From Turritopsis dohrnii (lineage: Eukaryota > Cnidaria > Hydrozoa > Anthoathecata > Oceaniidae), in contig BQMF02000004.1 of NCBI GenBank assembly GCA_027922465.2, forward strand, positions 1,116,001 through 1,180,000: a stretch of DNA of 64,000 nt, in the 5' to 3' direction. Made by a program: the position numbers and the translations under genes. Of this stretch, positions 37,668-50,553 are shown piece after piece. Every line of letters begins with the position of its first letter. Positions within the stretch are counted from its first letter, which is position 1. A model generated the notes under the pieces. It was not told the DNA's origin and ran no database searches. It worked only from the letters and a program-made list of their open reading frames with translations.

Positions 37668-38787
37668 AGAGGCATTGTACGGCTAAAATTGTAAATATTA
37701 TCGTCACGTGATCGAACATGAAAAATATAAACAAATATGGCGGCAAATAATCAAGCTTTCTCTGTCGGAGAAGAACAGAGATCTTCTTTATTTCGGGAAA
37801 TCAACCTGAAACATAGTTTTGACACCTTTTAAACAATATGTTGGTGAAAGAATTCATTCTACAATACGTGTAGTAATTACTGAAATTACTGTAATTACTG
37901 AATTTTCTCATGAATTATAAAATAATATGGAAGAACTTCTTCATAAGTCATCGTTGTGTGTGAAGAAACATGTCAGCTGTCTTAACTCAAGTAAGATTAC
38001 TTTTATCATTATAAGAGAATGTTGTGGAAGCTAATTTAAAGTGATTTGATTTCATTGCCTTTCCAATCAATACAAAACTTTTTCTTCGTTGTTTGTTCTC
38101 AACGAAACTTAAATTTGATTACATTTACTCACTCGTGCATTTTCAGCATTGTATATGTAACTCGACTTGCAGCAGAAAAGATGGTAAAAGATCTGGTTGC
38201 CCCTGCAAGACAAGGGAAGTAAAATTTGGAGAAGAATGTAAATGTGGGAAGAAAAAGAAGGGAGTTGTTGTATATTTAATATTTCTGTAAAAAAAATAAG
38301 AGTCTATCGTTGAATCGTGATCTAAAATTTACATTTTGATACAGACGAATGATATTTCACATCGAAAAGGTCATAAAACAGAACTTATTCGTATTCAAAT
38401 GTCATGTATAAACCCATATCGTTTGACAAACATAATTGTCAAGTGATAGAGAAAAAAGTATGTAAATGTTATCCACATATATCTTCAAAATGATACATGG
38501 CTTTCGCATCAGAACCACGAAATTAATTTCTTATATAAATTCATAGTCTTTTGGTGCTTTTATTTTTTTGTAACTTGATAACGTAAGTGAAAAAATTGAT
38601 TACAAAAACAGCAATTTTTATATTTATACTAGCTCATCTTGTTCGACATCGTTTCTTGTTTGGCTTTCCACGATAACCCAAATACAGATACGATTGTTTC
38701 ATAAAGATTAGATATGGGACATCAAGATTACAACACCCGTTTTTTCGACAGCCCTATTTTTGTTGATTTCAGCCGTACAATGCCTCT
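37668..38787 (+). mobile_element. TTAA-target element carrying a Cys-rich gene
   Basis: AGAGGCATTGTACGGCT and AGCCGTACAATGCCTCT are the ends, flanked by TTAA at 37664-37667 and 38788-38791. The length is 1,120 bp. A diverged copy is at 34077-34915. It encodes no transposase, only a small spliced gene. Confidence 0.85.
37970..38290 (+). CDS. Spliced Cys-rich small protein inside a TTAA element (54 aa)
   Basis: Exon 1 (37970-37990, MSAVLTQ) has donor GTAAGA. Exon 2 (38147-38290) follows TTTTCAG, in phase 0, and begins HCICNSTCSRKDGKRSGCPC. The spacing CxCxxxC(9)CxC(10)CxC is like the CRC/CXC DNA-binding Cys motif of tesmin/TSO1 proteins. Zn-binding is likely if it is made. The end VVVYLIFL looks like read-through into non-coding DNA, so a further exon may be lost. 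Function unknown. Confidence 0.45.
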
Positions 38788-38876
38788 TTAAATGAGTTGT
38801 GCAAGATGAAATTGAATTTATAGGTAGTTCGCACGGCTGTATTTCCTGAAAACTCGTAAATTGAATACCTTATCGG

Positions 38877-40200
38877 CCAAAACTTAGTCGGCCCTAAGTG
38901 ACTAAATTTTGGCTTGGTGACTAAAATTAGGGCCGACTAATAATTAAGGCCGACTAAAATTTGGGCCGACTAAAAATTTGGGCCAAATTAAAAGTTTATA
39001 ATTAAGCTTTCCTTAATCCACTTTTCATATCGATATTACTTTAACAAAGAATTTACGAATATATAATCATTGAATAGAGCCTAATTAAGTTTATAAAGGT
39101 TTTTATAATTTCATGGTTTATATTTCCGCCAAAAAATGACCTGTTCGTAATATCTTGAAAATAAGAAACTGAAAAAGATATTTCGGGGCTTGGTACAGTG
39201 GTACAGAGTAAAGTAGCTTTAAAAAGATTCATTTCTTTTTCTTTCAATTTTCAAAACTAGAAAAATCATAAAGATTACATTCTTAAAAGCTAAAATCAAC
39301 GGCAAAAAGGTACTTGTTTCAAAAGTTTGATAGTTTTTTGCAACATTCATAAAACCACTTACAATAATGCAAAATCTAAACATCAAAGTTCTTAAATAGA
39401 AATATCAACAATATGTGTAAGCATATAATTTTACACCAAAAGTTCAATCTCATCGAAACGGATTTTCAGTAGTCTCGTAAATTTCCTAAAAAATTTCGTA
39501 AAATTCCACTCCTCTTAACTTTTAAAAGTCGGCGTTATATAACTCATACTAAAATGAAGGAGTTTGTAACAACACTTTATTCCTACGAGTATACTGGCAC
39601 CAGGGAACAGGTAGAGTCAGAATCTTCAGATGATGAAATCAATTTTTTTATCACAGAATCCACAGACAGTGAAGGAGAGGAAAGACCGAATCTGTTACAG
39701 GCCAAAGATCCGCAACCTGCTATCACAAAATCAAGATCCGAAAACAACGCGCACAATGATCAAGAAAGTGACAGTGAGATCGTTAATGTCATTGCCAAAA
39801 GGAAACGGAATAAAAGAGTTCCCGTAGTCGTTTCTAGTGACAGTAGTGGGAGCGGTGATGATGAGACCTTGGAGCAAATAAAGAGGAAAAGAGTAGCCGA
39901 AATTGGTGATGAAACACCTGAACTGTTTTGCATTGACCCGAGTGAGATGTGCGAAATCGTTATTGAGAAGTAATTATGCTTCCAATAGATTGTACAAACG
40001 TTTGATATGTTGTTATTGTTGATTATATACTTGTTTTTGAAATATATCCATGATAAGTATTAAAAATCTGTGAATTATCATTAAAAAGTGTCTATTTTCC
40101 ATCTGCTTGTAAATTTAGAAATGGCCCAAATTTTTAGTCGGTCTTAATTATTAGTCGGCCCTTAGTGACTAAATTTTGACGAGGTGACTAAAATTCTTGT
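38877..40200 (+). mobile_element. Inverted-repeat element with GGCCGACTAA motifs
   Basis: The left end (38877-38992) and right end (40127-40195) carry inverted copies of AGGGCCGACTAATAATTAAG and of GGCCCAAATTTTTAGTCGG. Each end also has internal near-palindromes (TAGTGACTAAATTTTG). One open frame lies inside. No target duplication can be fixed by eye. Confidence 0.6.
39554..39973 (+). CDS. Acidic Ser-rich protein inside an inverted-repeat element (139 aa)
   Basis: 139 residues, uninterrupted. It has clusters of Ser/Asp/Glu (VESESSDDE, STDSEGEER, VVSSDSSGSGDDE) and two basic patches (AKRKRNKR, IKRKRVAE) that could serve as nuclear signals. The end PELFCIDPSEMCEIVIEK is hydrophobic. It resembles disordered nuclear or transposon-accessory proteins in composition only. 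No family recognised. An alternative frame inside is a shadow. Confidence 0.4.
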   Translation: MKEFVTTLYSYEYTGTREQVESESSDDEINFFITESTDSEGEERPNLLQAKDPQPAITKSRSENNAHNDQESDSEIVNVIAKRKRNKRVPVVVSSDSSGSGDDETLEQIKRKRVAEIGDETPELFCIDPSEMCEIVIEK

Positions 40201-41871
40201 ACATTCCCGTTTATCCAGCCTTCTTTCAGGCACTTCTCTGATGCATTCAAAATGCTTGTAACTCGTTACCAGATCATTTCACATATATGTTCTTATATCA
40301 ATTTTTTTCCATCGTTGATGCTCTTTCCAACGATACATAGCAATGTACAATTTGAAGACAAAAAAAATTTGTTGTATTTGTTCTGGTCTGTAAAATACAC
40401 AAAAGGTGGTTTCGATTTGTTCTGAGGCTTAAACGACTTCTTTTCATCTGAGGTATCATTGTGTCAAATTTCCTACTTGTTACTCAATTTGCACATTTTT
40501 TGCACGATTTAACTGGACTATAAGTTGACGATATATTATTTCGTTTATCATTTCGATACAGATATCACTTAGAAATTGACCCATCGTCTTTTCCACGCAA
40601 GCGCTTCATCACATCATCCGCATTACACGAATTTATGTGTCAGTGCATATGAAATGTGTATGGAGTATATGAAACAATGTCCGTATATCAAAATGGATAG
40701 AAGGCCTGGGAACCAGGTTGAGTATAAAATTATGAAAGTAGCACACACAGCCCGTCTATTGCCAATTCTACAATAAGTATGGTGTCCCCATAGCTTTGAA
40801 CGAGGGTACTCAGTTGTCACATATTTTTTGATTTTCCACGACAAAGACCAAAAAAAATTATAAACATTAATTGAATATTTTCTTCAAAACTGCGATGATA
40901 TTTTTTGAATCCAATTCTGATTAGTATTCAGTTATGGTACTTAGTAAAACGAGTCTATTGGGGTTCAATTCTTAACCCTTTCTATTAATTGAACTTTTAT
41001 AATTACATAATGAGTCACACCACCTTTGAAACTCCATCGGCTGAACTTTATCACACATCAATGATTCGATTGCGTCATAATTGACAAGAATATTCATGCA
41101 ATACTGGAAGAGACGAAATGTATCAAGTGAAAAAACATAACATTTTAATGGCATTATATTTCTTTCAATTTTAAATATTCTTCGATAAAATTCTGGAATT
41201 ACTCCCTCTCGCCCTTCTATTTTACAAGTGTAACAAAACAAGTATTTAGCAATATCTTATGTCAATGTTATAAGCTATTTTACAGGGGTACTGATTTTCG
41301 GTGCCTTTTTCATCTTCGACTTGAAAAACCTTTTCCATCGAGTGTCGCACTAGATAGTCTCCGAACGAAATCTGAAAAAATTCGGATTTCCATTCTTTTA
41401 TTTCATGAGAAATAACGTTTTTTCGACGCTGTTTCAAGTCACCCTGTTTTACGGTACATGATGTATACAGCCATATGAAGAAAGCGTATTTTATGTGGAC
41501 AACAGCGAGTTATGTTAAATTCAAAGAGTACATAACGAAAACTGCAAGTAAAAACTTGATGTTGTATATACGAAAAGACCAATTACGTATTATATAATTT
41601 TTTATATAATTTTTTAATACACCTAAATAACCTGAGAGAATCTGCTCGTCGAGTGTGCTTCCTGGATAGCTGTTTAATCTAAGAGAATCATATGTCATGT
41701 ATACTGTTTTGATGCAGTAATGATATTTCATTTTGTAAAAATTAATATACTGCCAAATTTCCTTATGAACAAGGAACGTAAATCAAAACGTATTCAAGTA
41801 TAACCATGGTATAACAGTCTGTAGTGATTTGGTTATAGATATATATTTTCGCACCAAAACCTGTTTATTTA
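40201..41871. other. Intergenic, no feature recognised
   Basis: Short frames here (for example 40576-40776, 40972-41241, 41510-41731) show no domain or codon pattern. No TIR pair or tandem array was found by eye. Confidence 0.45.
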
Positions 41872-42211
41872 GGGGGTGATCACATGGAGGAGGGCTAGCT
41901 CGGTTTCCCGAGATCTCGCTCTATTAAGAAAGTGTCATAAATTTTTGTTTATGATCACATGAGAAACGAGCCAACCCGCTTTGCTGAGATCTCGCTTTAT
42001 TTAACCGAGATCTCGGTAAGGCGGGCTGAAGAATTACTCATGTGATGGCTTTCAACGAGCCAGGATGAAATTGCATACACGACGCATGCGTAAATTTGAC
42101 GGGAAATATCACGTGATCAATTCTTCAGCTCGGTTAAGCGGGCTGTTACTTTTCAATGTGATAATCAAAATTTATCAGCCCACCCAACCGAGCCAGCCCC
42201 GGTTCACCCCC
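41872..42211. mobile_element. Harbinger-like MITE
   Basis: GGGGGTGATCACATGG at the left and GGTTCACCCCC at the right, with TTA on both sides (41869-41871, 42212-42214). Inside are repeated GAGATCTCG palindromes. 340 bp, no coding capacity. Confidence 0.65.
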
Positions 42212-42778
42212 TTAGGATGGTCATATTGGCAGTAGGAATTCTTATGCTGAAGAAATAGTGTGTATGACATATTTTTTGAATCAGATATATTTATTCTGAA
42301 TACTTGAATACCTGAATACTTGAGTTTAATCTTCATTCCATAACAAGTTCAAGATAAGTTCTTTTGTTTTATTAAATTCTACCCCGATTAAAAGTAAGGG
42401 CAACATTTTTAACTGAATATCAGGTTAATGTGGTTTACCAATTGTATATTTTAGAGAAGTGATGAATTTTTGTTGCGGTTATCCTGTATATAGTAACTGA
42501 TGAAATCGCAACTTTGGGGAAATTTATAGTCGCATTTTTGCAATCATATGGAACTTGTCATCCCGGCAGTGACATGTAATATGCAACAGTAATGAGACTT
42601 CTTGTCACTTTCATCAGTTGAAAATAATAATACAAAAAAAGTTATCTTTTTATACATATACTTCAAATACAATGTGTTGGCATCTTCCCGTGTGATGCAG
42701 TGCGTACCAGTCTTTTGTATCGAAGTGAACAAGATGGAAGATACAAGAATGATACAACACGACCGAAAGTAGCTACTG

Positions 42779-43660
42779 TTGAGCAACATGCACACAGAGT
42801 CGAAAAACGGAAAACGTTGTAATGATGTTGCAATAAGGGTCTACGACTGCGCGGAAGTATGTGTACTCGTCAGAATATTTTTGCAGCGCCTAATCAGCTT
42901 ACACTACAATAAAGAAAATGTTGGTCTATATCGCAATTATGGATTAACAGTACTCAAAAATGTTAGCAGCCCAGAATGGGAAAGATTAAAAAAGAAACTC
43001 CAAAAACATCTTCAATGTTAATGATTTCAAAAAAGTAATCAAACGCAGTGATTGTGGACTAACTGACGTAACGTTGAAACTAAACGATGGATCCTAGAAA
43101 ACATACCGCATTCCTGGCGCCAATATCCAGTACATAAACAAATCTAACCATCCACCTAGCATTATGCGACAAGTACTAAGAAAAATAGCAAAACGACTTT
43201 CTGAGCCAAAACGTTTCTAACGAGATTGCACAACATTGACAAACATTTCCCAACAAATTACAAAATTTCATAAATTTTTCAAACGAAATACATTAAATTT
43301 CAACTTGAGCTGCACAACCAACATGAAAAGCATCATCTACAATCACAGCAAAAGTACACTTAAGGCCCAAAATGGACCTGTCAACCGGACATGTAACTGT
43401 GTCCAGGAATAACTATGCCCACACCAAGGAAACTCCTTAGCAGAAAACACCTTATATGAAGCAAAGATCACGACCAGCAATGATAACGATGAACTTATGG
43501 TGTTTGTAGGCTTAGCAGAAACCACATTCAAAAGAAACGATTCGCAAACCACAAAAAGTGATTGAAACATCGAACGCTACAAAAACGAAACTAAACTTTC
43601 TGAGAATTTCTTGAAATTAAGAATACCACCAACGCAAGGTCAGTAGAAAAGTCATAAGGA
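42779..43660 (+). pseudogene. Penelope-like retroelement remnant (RT end plus GIY-YIG region)
   Basis: The first part, open to 43021, reads RVYDCAEVCVLVRIFL and KENVGLYRNYGLTVLKNVSS, like the palm region of Penelope-type reverse transcriptases. Farther on, through frameshifts and stops, come a block like YINKSNHPPSIMRQVLRKIA (about 43130) and a Cys-containing stretch, then LMVFVGLAETTFKRN (about 43494), which fits a decayed GIY-YIG nuclease. Order and spacing are right for the family. Clearly inactive. Confidence 0.55.
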
Positions 43661-44254
43661 AATGTAAGCCCGTGACCAACAATAACACTACATATAATTA
43701 AAAAACATCAGAAACGAGGCAAGATCTGCTGTGACGTAATTTGCAAAAACGTCTATAGATCAGCTGTTTTCACAATTTCAGAAATGTTATTATCTCCTTC
43801 ATATATAGTGTGTTCAAAATCTTGGAATTTTCAGAACTATTTCATATTTGGTTTGACATTTTTTTATCCCTTTCACCCGTCAAATAACGATGGCAGTTCA
43901 TCCCAGTGTAAACCAGGCGTTTAACCTTTTAAAATAATAAAATAATAATAGAAAATGGAAAGGGGGATTTCTGCCTTCTATTTCTTCCATTCAACTTGTT
44001 TCATTCATTGAGCACTCCCTACCAAACTCGATTGACTTAGAGTAAAATTAACTATTATTTAAAAGCGGAAAAACATCTGTTATACTTTCGTCGACAACAA
44101 ACATTAAATCCTCATTTAGTTCATATTAGTTTATTCCATTTTTCTAGAAATAATTTACCAATTTCAAATTTTTATAACTACTAATATAATTGCTGACAAT
44201 CAGCAAAAAAGTGCCATTCCTAAAACTAAATACTTTAAAATATTGTGGGTAAGA
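43661..44254. other. Non-coding, 3' side of the caspase gene
   Basis: A/T-rich DNA with no supported gene. The caspase stop is at 44255, so 44160-44254 probably holds its 3' UTR (minus strand). Confidence 0.4.
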
Positions 44255-45123
44255 TTACGGTGGAAGAAAATATAATTTCTTAGTTAAAGTTACCACTGGA
44301 GCTGGAATTTGTTCTTGTCCCCTCTGAGAGACTTTTTCAAAAACTCTCTCATTTACTTTTACCAGCATGCTAAAGACATCTTCAGAAGAGGAAAACTCCT
44401 TAAACACCTCAACAACTGAATCGATGAAGTACGAACCATGATGCACGTTCCTCCATGAAACCTCACCAGGAAATGTCGAATAACCAAGCAGAAGATCACT
44501 ATACAAGTGAGTATTGTTTTGTTCGATAAAGGTTGAATGTAATGTGGATACCGTGTGTTTCGGGGACGAGCCCTGTGGTTGGCTGATAACCTCAGATTTG
44601 TAGATATTTTTGGAGGTTTTCTTTTTAAGTTCTCTACCATCTGTTCGACAAGCTTGAATCAAAAACAATTTCGGCTTCCCTTGTAGTAGTGTTCCAGCAG
44701 GACCAAGACTTATGATATCTAAAATTTCCGCTACAGAAATCAGTTCACCGTCCACACCGTAAATTTGTCCTGCTAAACCATGACTCAGCAAGCACATAAC
44801 AAGTGCGTTCGTATGGTCGCGTTTGTCAGCTAACTCGGTGACCTTTTCGCGAATGTCATCTGTGTCGACATCATTTAACAACCAGACACGAAATCCCAAC
44901 GCTGTGAATAAGGCTTGAAGGTTTTGCGCGTCTCGGTTTGAACCCATCCGATCGTTCATGGTTTGAAAATGTACATTGTTGATGATAAAACACCATCCTC
45001 TTGGATTCGAAGACATCGGATAAGAGTTCAACATATCGGGTTCACGTTTTGATGCACTTCTTGGTCGAAGTACGAAATCAGACATCCGTTTTTTCTTTGT
45101 TGCGGCGTCCACAGAATCACGAG
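44255..45123 (-). CDS. Caspase catalytic exon (p20 and p10) of a CARD-caspase
   Basis: The exon begins after TTTTTTAG at 45123 with two bases that complete a codon from the CARD exon (phase 1), and ends at the stop 44255. It encodes about 289 residues. Landmarks are GWCFIINNVHF (start of p20), LLSHGLAGQIYGVDG with the catalytic His (about residue 111 from 45112), and LFLIQACRTDG with the catalytic Cys (about 155). The p10 features are LLLGYSTFPGEVSWRN, HHGSYFI and a C-terminal LTKKLYFLPP. The pentapeptide is QACRT; most caspases have Gly at the last place. Asp residues between p20 and p10 that could be cleaved are few. With an N-terminal CARD it should be an initiator-type caspase acting in apoptosis or innate signalling in the cytosol. 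Confidence 0.9.
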
Positions 45124-46872
45124 CTAAAAAATGCGTTCATTAAAAAAATCCTTAGAAAGTAGCTTTTGAGGGAGAGAACTTGATCGTAAGCTGACTCTTA
45201 AGTGGACAAGGTAAATAAGTTGAGAGTTTATATAACTGTAGGAAATACACCTGTATACTATTCAAGGATTTTATAAACCTTTCAAAAATAATTAAGCTCT
45301 ATTTGTGAAACTGTATTCCATGTTTTAAAGAAAGTTTTCATATAAAACAACAATCCCTTGAAAGATGGGCATATCAAAGTAAACGCGATGTGTGATAATC
45401 AGACAGGCATCAACTGTACCTGCGGATCCCTAAGATTAGTTGATTGATCTGGTGAATGAAAATTTTTAAATGAGACATTACATTTACCCAAAAACATTTG
45501 ATGCTGCACAGAGAATTCGCCTTAAGAGTCTATACTTTTTGATAGCTCACTTTTCGTTAGTGTCAGGACAAATTTCACTGGTAATTTTGAATTACTGACT
45601 TTTGACTGTATTTTCTTGGACTAAATGGAGATGCGTCTACCAGACTATATTTTTGGATAGAAAATCAAGCTGATCAAGCCTTGTGCAGAGGTTTCTCGTT
45701 TTAAAATGGCTTCAATGTGTTTGAGAATTTGGGCTTGAAAGCGGTGGCTGCAGCTATACATTAGAGATAAATAATAATTTAAATCTGAAGTAAGAATCAC
45801 CATCGAGCACAGTGATCTGGACGGAATTGGTTGTCATTGTTACATAACTGTACAGTAAGAAGTAAAAAAAGTACATGTTTACAAAACAACCTTTCAGAAT
45901 ATATACCTAGCTAATTCTGTGTACCATTTTGTACATGTATTTTTTGTCAAATAATCCTTACTAAAGCCTATGGAAATAATATTTCAGTTTATTTGATAGC
46001 TGTAGCTTGGAAGATAACAGCAGATCATTTCCAATTTATTCTGAATAGATAAACTGAAGTCTAATTCACTAATAGACGTTTTTACTTTATTTTTGTTTCC
46101 TAGCATGGCATTGGGTGAGTGAGAGTAATTGTCTTATTGCATGGGTGTGAGTCTATCTGTGATTTTAGACATTCACCCTTTTTTGGTATTATTCCATTTC
46201 GTTGACCGTAAATTAAGACCATCAATTTACGTTGTTTTCATTCTAGTTCAGATATATACTAAATACTGGAAGTTGTCTATTTTACTCCTTATGTGACGAT
46301 ATGAGAATCTTATCATCCTTAGAGCTTTTCAAATTCATCATACAATGCTACCAATCATGTTTTAAATGAAATTTTTTCTGAAAGCCAACAACATCAAACA
46401 TGATTGTTTTGTTCGTTTTAGGAAATTTTAATGAGTTTTTTTACAGTTCTCTATATCATAAAGGTTATGATTTAATTCTTTCCATCGGACTCGTTTGATA
46501 AACTTTTCTACTTTATCCGTTAAACATTTTAAATAAAGCTTCGTTGATGGTATTGGTACATTTTTCATTGAATAATCAAGATTGAATTTCTCCATGTTTC
46601 AATATATTAACAAATAAATAACATCCATTCAAGAGTGCTCAACAGCAAAACAACGAGAGCAAGTTAGTATGAAGGGAAGTGAACAAATGTTGAAGACAGT
46701 GCTCAATACTATGTAGATACTATGTAGAGCATAATATATTTCGCATTTTGTCATGTGACATTTGTAAATTACACTTTCAACCAGGCAATTCCCTCCAACT
46801 GACAGTCATGTACTTTTTTAATTTTTAACAAATTTAAATAAATATAAAGGTTATGATTTATTCATTTAACGA
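45124..46872. other. Caspase intron, proximal part
   Basis: Intron DNA of the caspase gene. No gene or clear transposon border found by eye. Confidence 0.4.
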
Positions 46873-49753
46873 ATACACACTTTTTTTTTATAAGAACCAG
46901 TAAAATCTGAGCTGAGGCTGGCTGTTCTTTTTTTTTAAGCCTTTTTCAGCCTGAATTGTTCTTATTTTGTTCTTAGCTTTTAAAGAACAAAGTTTCAGAT
47001 TTCAGCCTCATTTTGTTCTGAGAGGAAAATAAAAATAAATCTTTTTAACAAGATGCCCAGACAGGCATAAGGATTTCTGCGAAACCAGCTGAAGCATAAA
47101 AAATGAAAGACTAGTGACATTCTTCAAATTTGAAGATTGAATGACTTCTACAATACAACATCACATTTTTGATCAAACACTCCCTAGGAATCCATGAAAG
47201 CATAACTGATATATATAGATCAAAAATAGATAAAACAAAAATAGAACTATAACAGTTAATCCCGCTGGAAAGTTTGCCAACTTTTGTTCCCAGGGATGAT
47301 GGAAATTTACCTTTAAAAAGTGTAAATAAGACTCAACTAAAAACAACAGAAGCTTTTACATACAAAGAAAAGAAATACGCGTAAGGTGCGAATCGTAACC
47401 ATGGATACACATTTTATATGACAGTTTTTTTAAAAAAGAAACGATGTATATAAGAGCTAAAAGAAGAAAAAAAACACAAACTTTTTCGAAAATAAAAATT
47501 AAGAAACAAAGTAAAAGCGAAAAACTCATCAGAAATACTTTGTTTAAAACTAACTACGTATCTACCTACCTAATCTAGCTACTAAGCATTTAAAAATATA
47601 GCTTTTAAAAAGTTTAACTATGAATGACTTCGAAAATTTGTCCTAACTGCAAGAGAGCTTCGAACCACAAGATGTTACCAACAACGAACTTTTAAAATTA
47701 TAAGTTTATTACAAGCGATGCTCCGAATTTGGTGGAACTGAAGTTCTCCATTGTATTTTTAGTGGGAGAAATGTCTGTTTTTTCGTGAAAAAGTGGCAAA
47801 ATACTAAAATATTTTATAAAGAATGTTTTGGTAGTTTTCATGTAAATGTACGCACGAAATTTCAAAAAACTGCTAGGTTTGGACAGCAGAAAAAAAAAAG
47901 AACAAGATGCCCTTGCAGGCATAAGGATTTCTGCAAAATCAGCTGAAGTATGAAAAGAGAAAGACTACAAGATTCTTGAAATTTAAGAAAAGTTTAATCT
48001 GCAATATATATTTATTAAATTTCTGATCATGTACTCCGCAAAAATCTGGAAAAACATAATTGTCACTATGCAAAACTTTATACCAATAAACATCAATAAA
48101 CTTGATTATATCTGAATGACATAAGTTCTTTATTTTGTTGGTACGAAATGATATTAAGTATTCAGTGATCAATGAGTATGCATGTAAGTCAATGTAAATG
48201 TTATGAATTTAAATATGTATTGTCAATCTTCCTAACAGAATTCCTAAGGACAAAAAGGAAAGCGTAGATTTTAATGATACGAAATACATCCATATACATA
48301 CAAAATCAACATACATAACTGAAACTTAAACTTAAAAACTTAGAAACTTAAAAAAACATTAGATTTTTAATTACGCATACACCCCAGGAAATTATTAAAG
48401 CATAGCTGACACAATATGAAACTTACGTTAACTGCCAATAAACTTAATGAACAAAAGAACAATAAATTTAAATAGATGCTGTAAGATATCACAGTGATTA
48501 CGTAAGTCTTTCAATATACGGTCAATCTTCCTAATAACGAAAAGACTTCCCAAACAAAAAAAAGTAAACAAAGATTTGGATTATGTAAATGTGTTATTTA
48601 AATTAGCAAACATAACTGAAAGCAGTTGAAATTTAAATACAGTCAAGATAAGTTTCCTGTTTGCTATCGTAAGTAGGGAGTCCCATTCCTAATTAAGGGC
48701 ATTGATAATAATACAGCCAAGAACTATACAAGTAAATATGCTAACATAGCTAGAGAAATATCAAACATAAAATGATGCAGGCAGAGGTTAGACAGATATT
48801 CTTGTTGTTGGAGCTGAAGAGGAAACTGAGCTGAGCTGTACGTATCCAGAACTTAAAAGGCATTACAGCCCACAAATGAAACAAACGAGCTTTTGTATTT
48901 AGAAAAGCTTAAAAGAATACCAGACATTTTCAAAAAAACAAAAACCTTTCCTTTTTGACACACTGTTTTTATAAAACATTGAGAACTTGTTTTTAAAAAA
49001 TGAACAATGAATGAACACAGTAGAATCTTTGTAAGATAATCATAAATTTCTACCCTCTACTGTCGGTCTGGGAACTGTAAATCTATTCAACATTGATCAA
49101 TCAACTTTTGGAAGTTTCTTCGGTCATGCTGTAGTGTACCATTTTGTGAACAGCGTGCAAATGTAAGTCGAAAAATACCCGGATGATCACATGGCGGAAA
49201 CTCAAGCCAATAAACTAGCGCTATTAAAGTTAATTAGCACCCTTTCGTAATAGTGGCGCTTCATGCACCAATGAACTTTGAGACGGTGGCTGTATGAACC
49301 AATGAACTTCGAAATAAAAAAATCGCTAGGTTTGGACAGTAAGATGAAAAAAAAAAAAAAAACTAAGAAAAACAACGACGAAAGTAAAGGCTTTCTTGCT
49401 TATGCAGAAATCCAAAAAGAAAAACAAAGCCGGTTTTAAAGTATTTCTTGCTTTCGCAGAAATCCAAAAACAACTGTTTAAAAGCATGGTTGCTGTTCGG
49501 TAATGACCCGATAGGAGTATGCAAGGTGAAAAAAACAACAACTTCTAAACCATTTGACAGTGAGAGAATTCACGTCATGAGTTGTTCCTATCATGAATTG
49601 TTCTTATTTTATAAGAAAATTCAGGCTTAGGCTGTTCTTAATTTTTGAAACATTAATTTGAGCCTCCGGTTGTTCTTATTTTGTTCTTATTTTTTGGCCT
49701 GATCTGAGGCTTGTGTTCTTATAAAATTGTTCTTATAAAAAAAAAGCGTGTAT
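46873..49753. mobile_element. 2.9-kb inverted-repeat element in the caspase intron
   Basis: The left end ATACACACTTTTTTTTTATA and right end TATAAAAAAAAAGCGTGTAT are inverted. Next to them are repeated GTTCTTATTTTGTTCTTA tracts and TCTGAGCTGAGGCT / AGGCTTGTGTTC blocks in opposite orientation. Inside are direct repeats: a GATGCCC..GGCATAAGGATTTCTG unit at about 47051 and 47903, and TTTCTTGCTT.CGCAGAAATCC near 49392 and 49445. No coding frame is supported. Confidence 0.5.
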
Positions 49754-50553
49754 ATATCTAAAGCTATTGAATGGTAAAGCTTCTAATGTATGTTATGGTT
49801 CAATGGTGTGCTGTTATTAAATTGTTGTATTAACTTAGTTGTGCTGATGACCCCTGATATTGGCAGAAACAGTGCTGTTTTTGTTACTATTTTCATTGTC
49901 ATGAATTCATTAAAAATCCTTTTCATTCTATAGGCATGGTGGTGTGCAAATACTATATACTTCGTCCATTTTCATCTGTTGCTTAAAAATTAAATGGACA
50001 TTTGATTTGTGACTAGTACTGTTTATTTCTTGTTTGAAACTTGTAAGTTATCAGTTATCATCTATGCACATGTTATTTAAAGGAAAATACTCTGCCTCAC
50101 TTCAGATAACCACACTGTTAATGTGAGTCTGCCACCCACAGTCATCAAGCTTTTAGGAATTGTTTTGAATATTCTTTTCTTATTCCATGTGAAATCTCGT
50201 TACAGGGCCGAAAATTCCTGTTCATACACAGGTTTGTTGAATGATTGAACATTAAATGTAAAAAATATATTCCATAATTTGTTTGTGAGGAGTTGATTGT
50301 CATTGACAAAAATGTATTGAAAACCATAGTTTTGTTGAGATTTCATTAGGAAAAAAATATATTTTTACAGGTAACACGATTTTAATTCAAAGCTAAGTTC
50401 TTAGGATGAATGAACTGATTTTTTCAAGCTAATTAACCATTTACAATACTGACCAGTTTGTGTGTATTAATCTTTCAGAGTACACCCATAAGGTACAATC
50501 AAGGAAGAAGAAGGAAGAAGACATCATAAGATAAAAGAAAATTTTTTTCTTAC

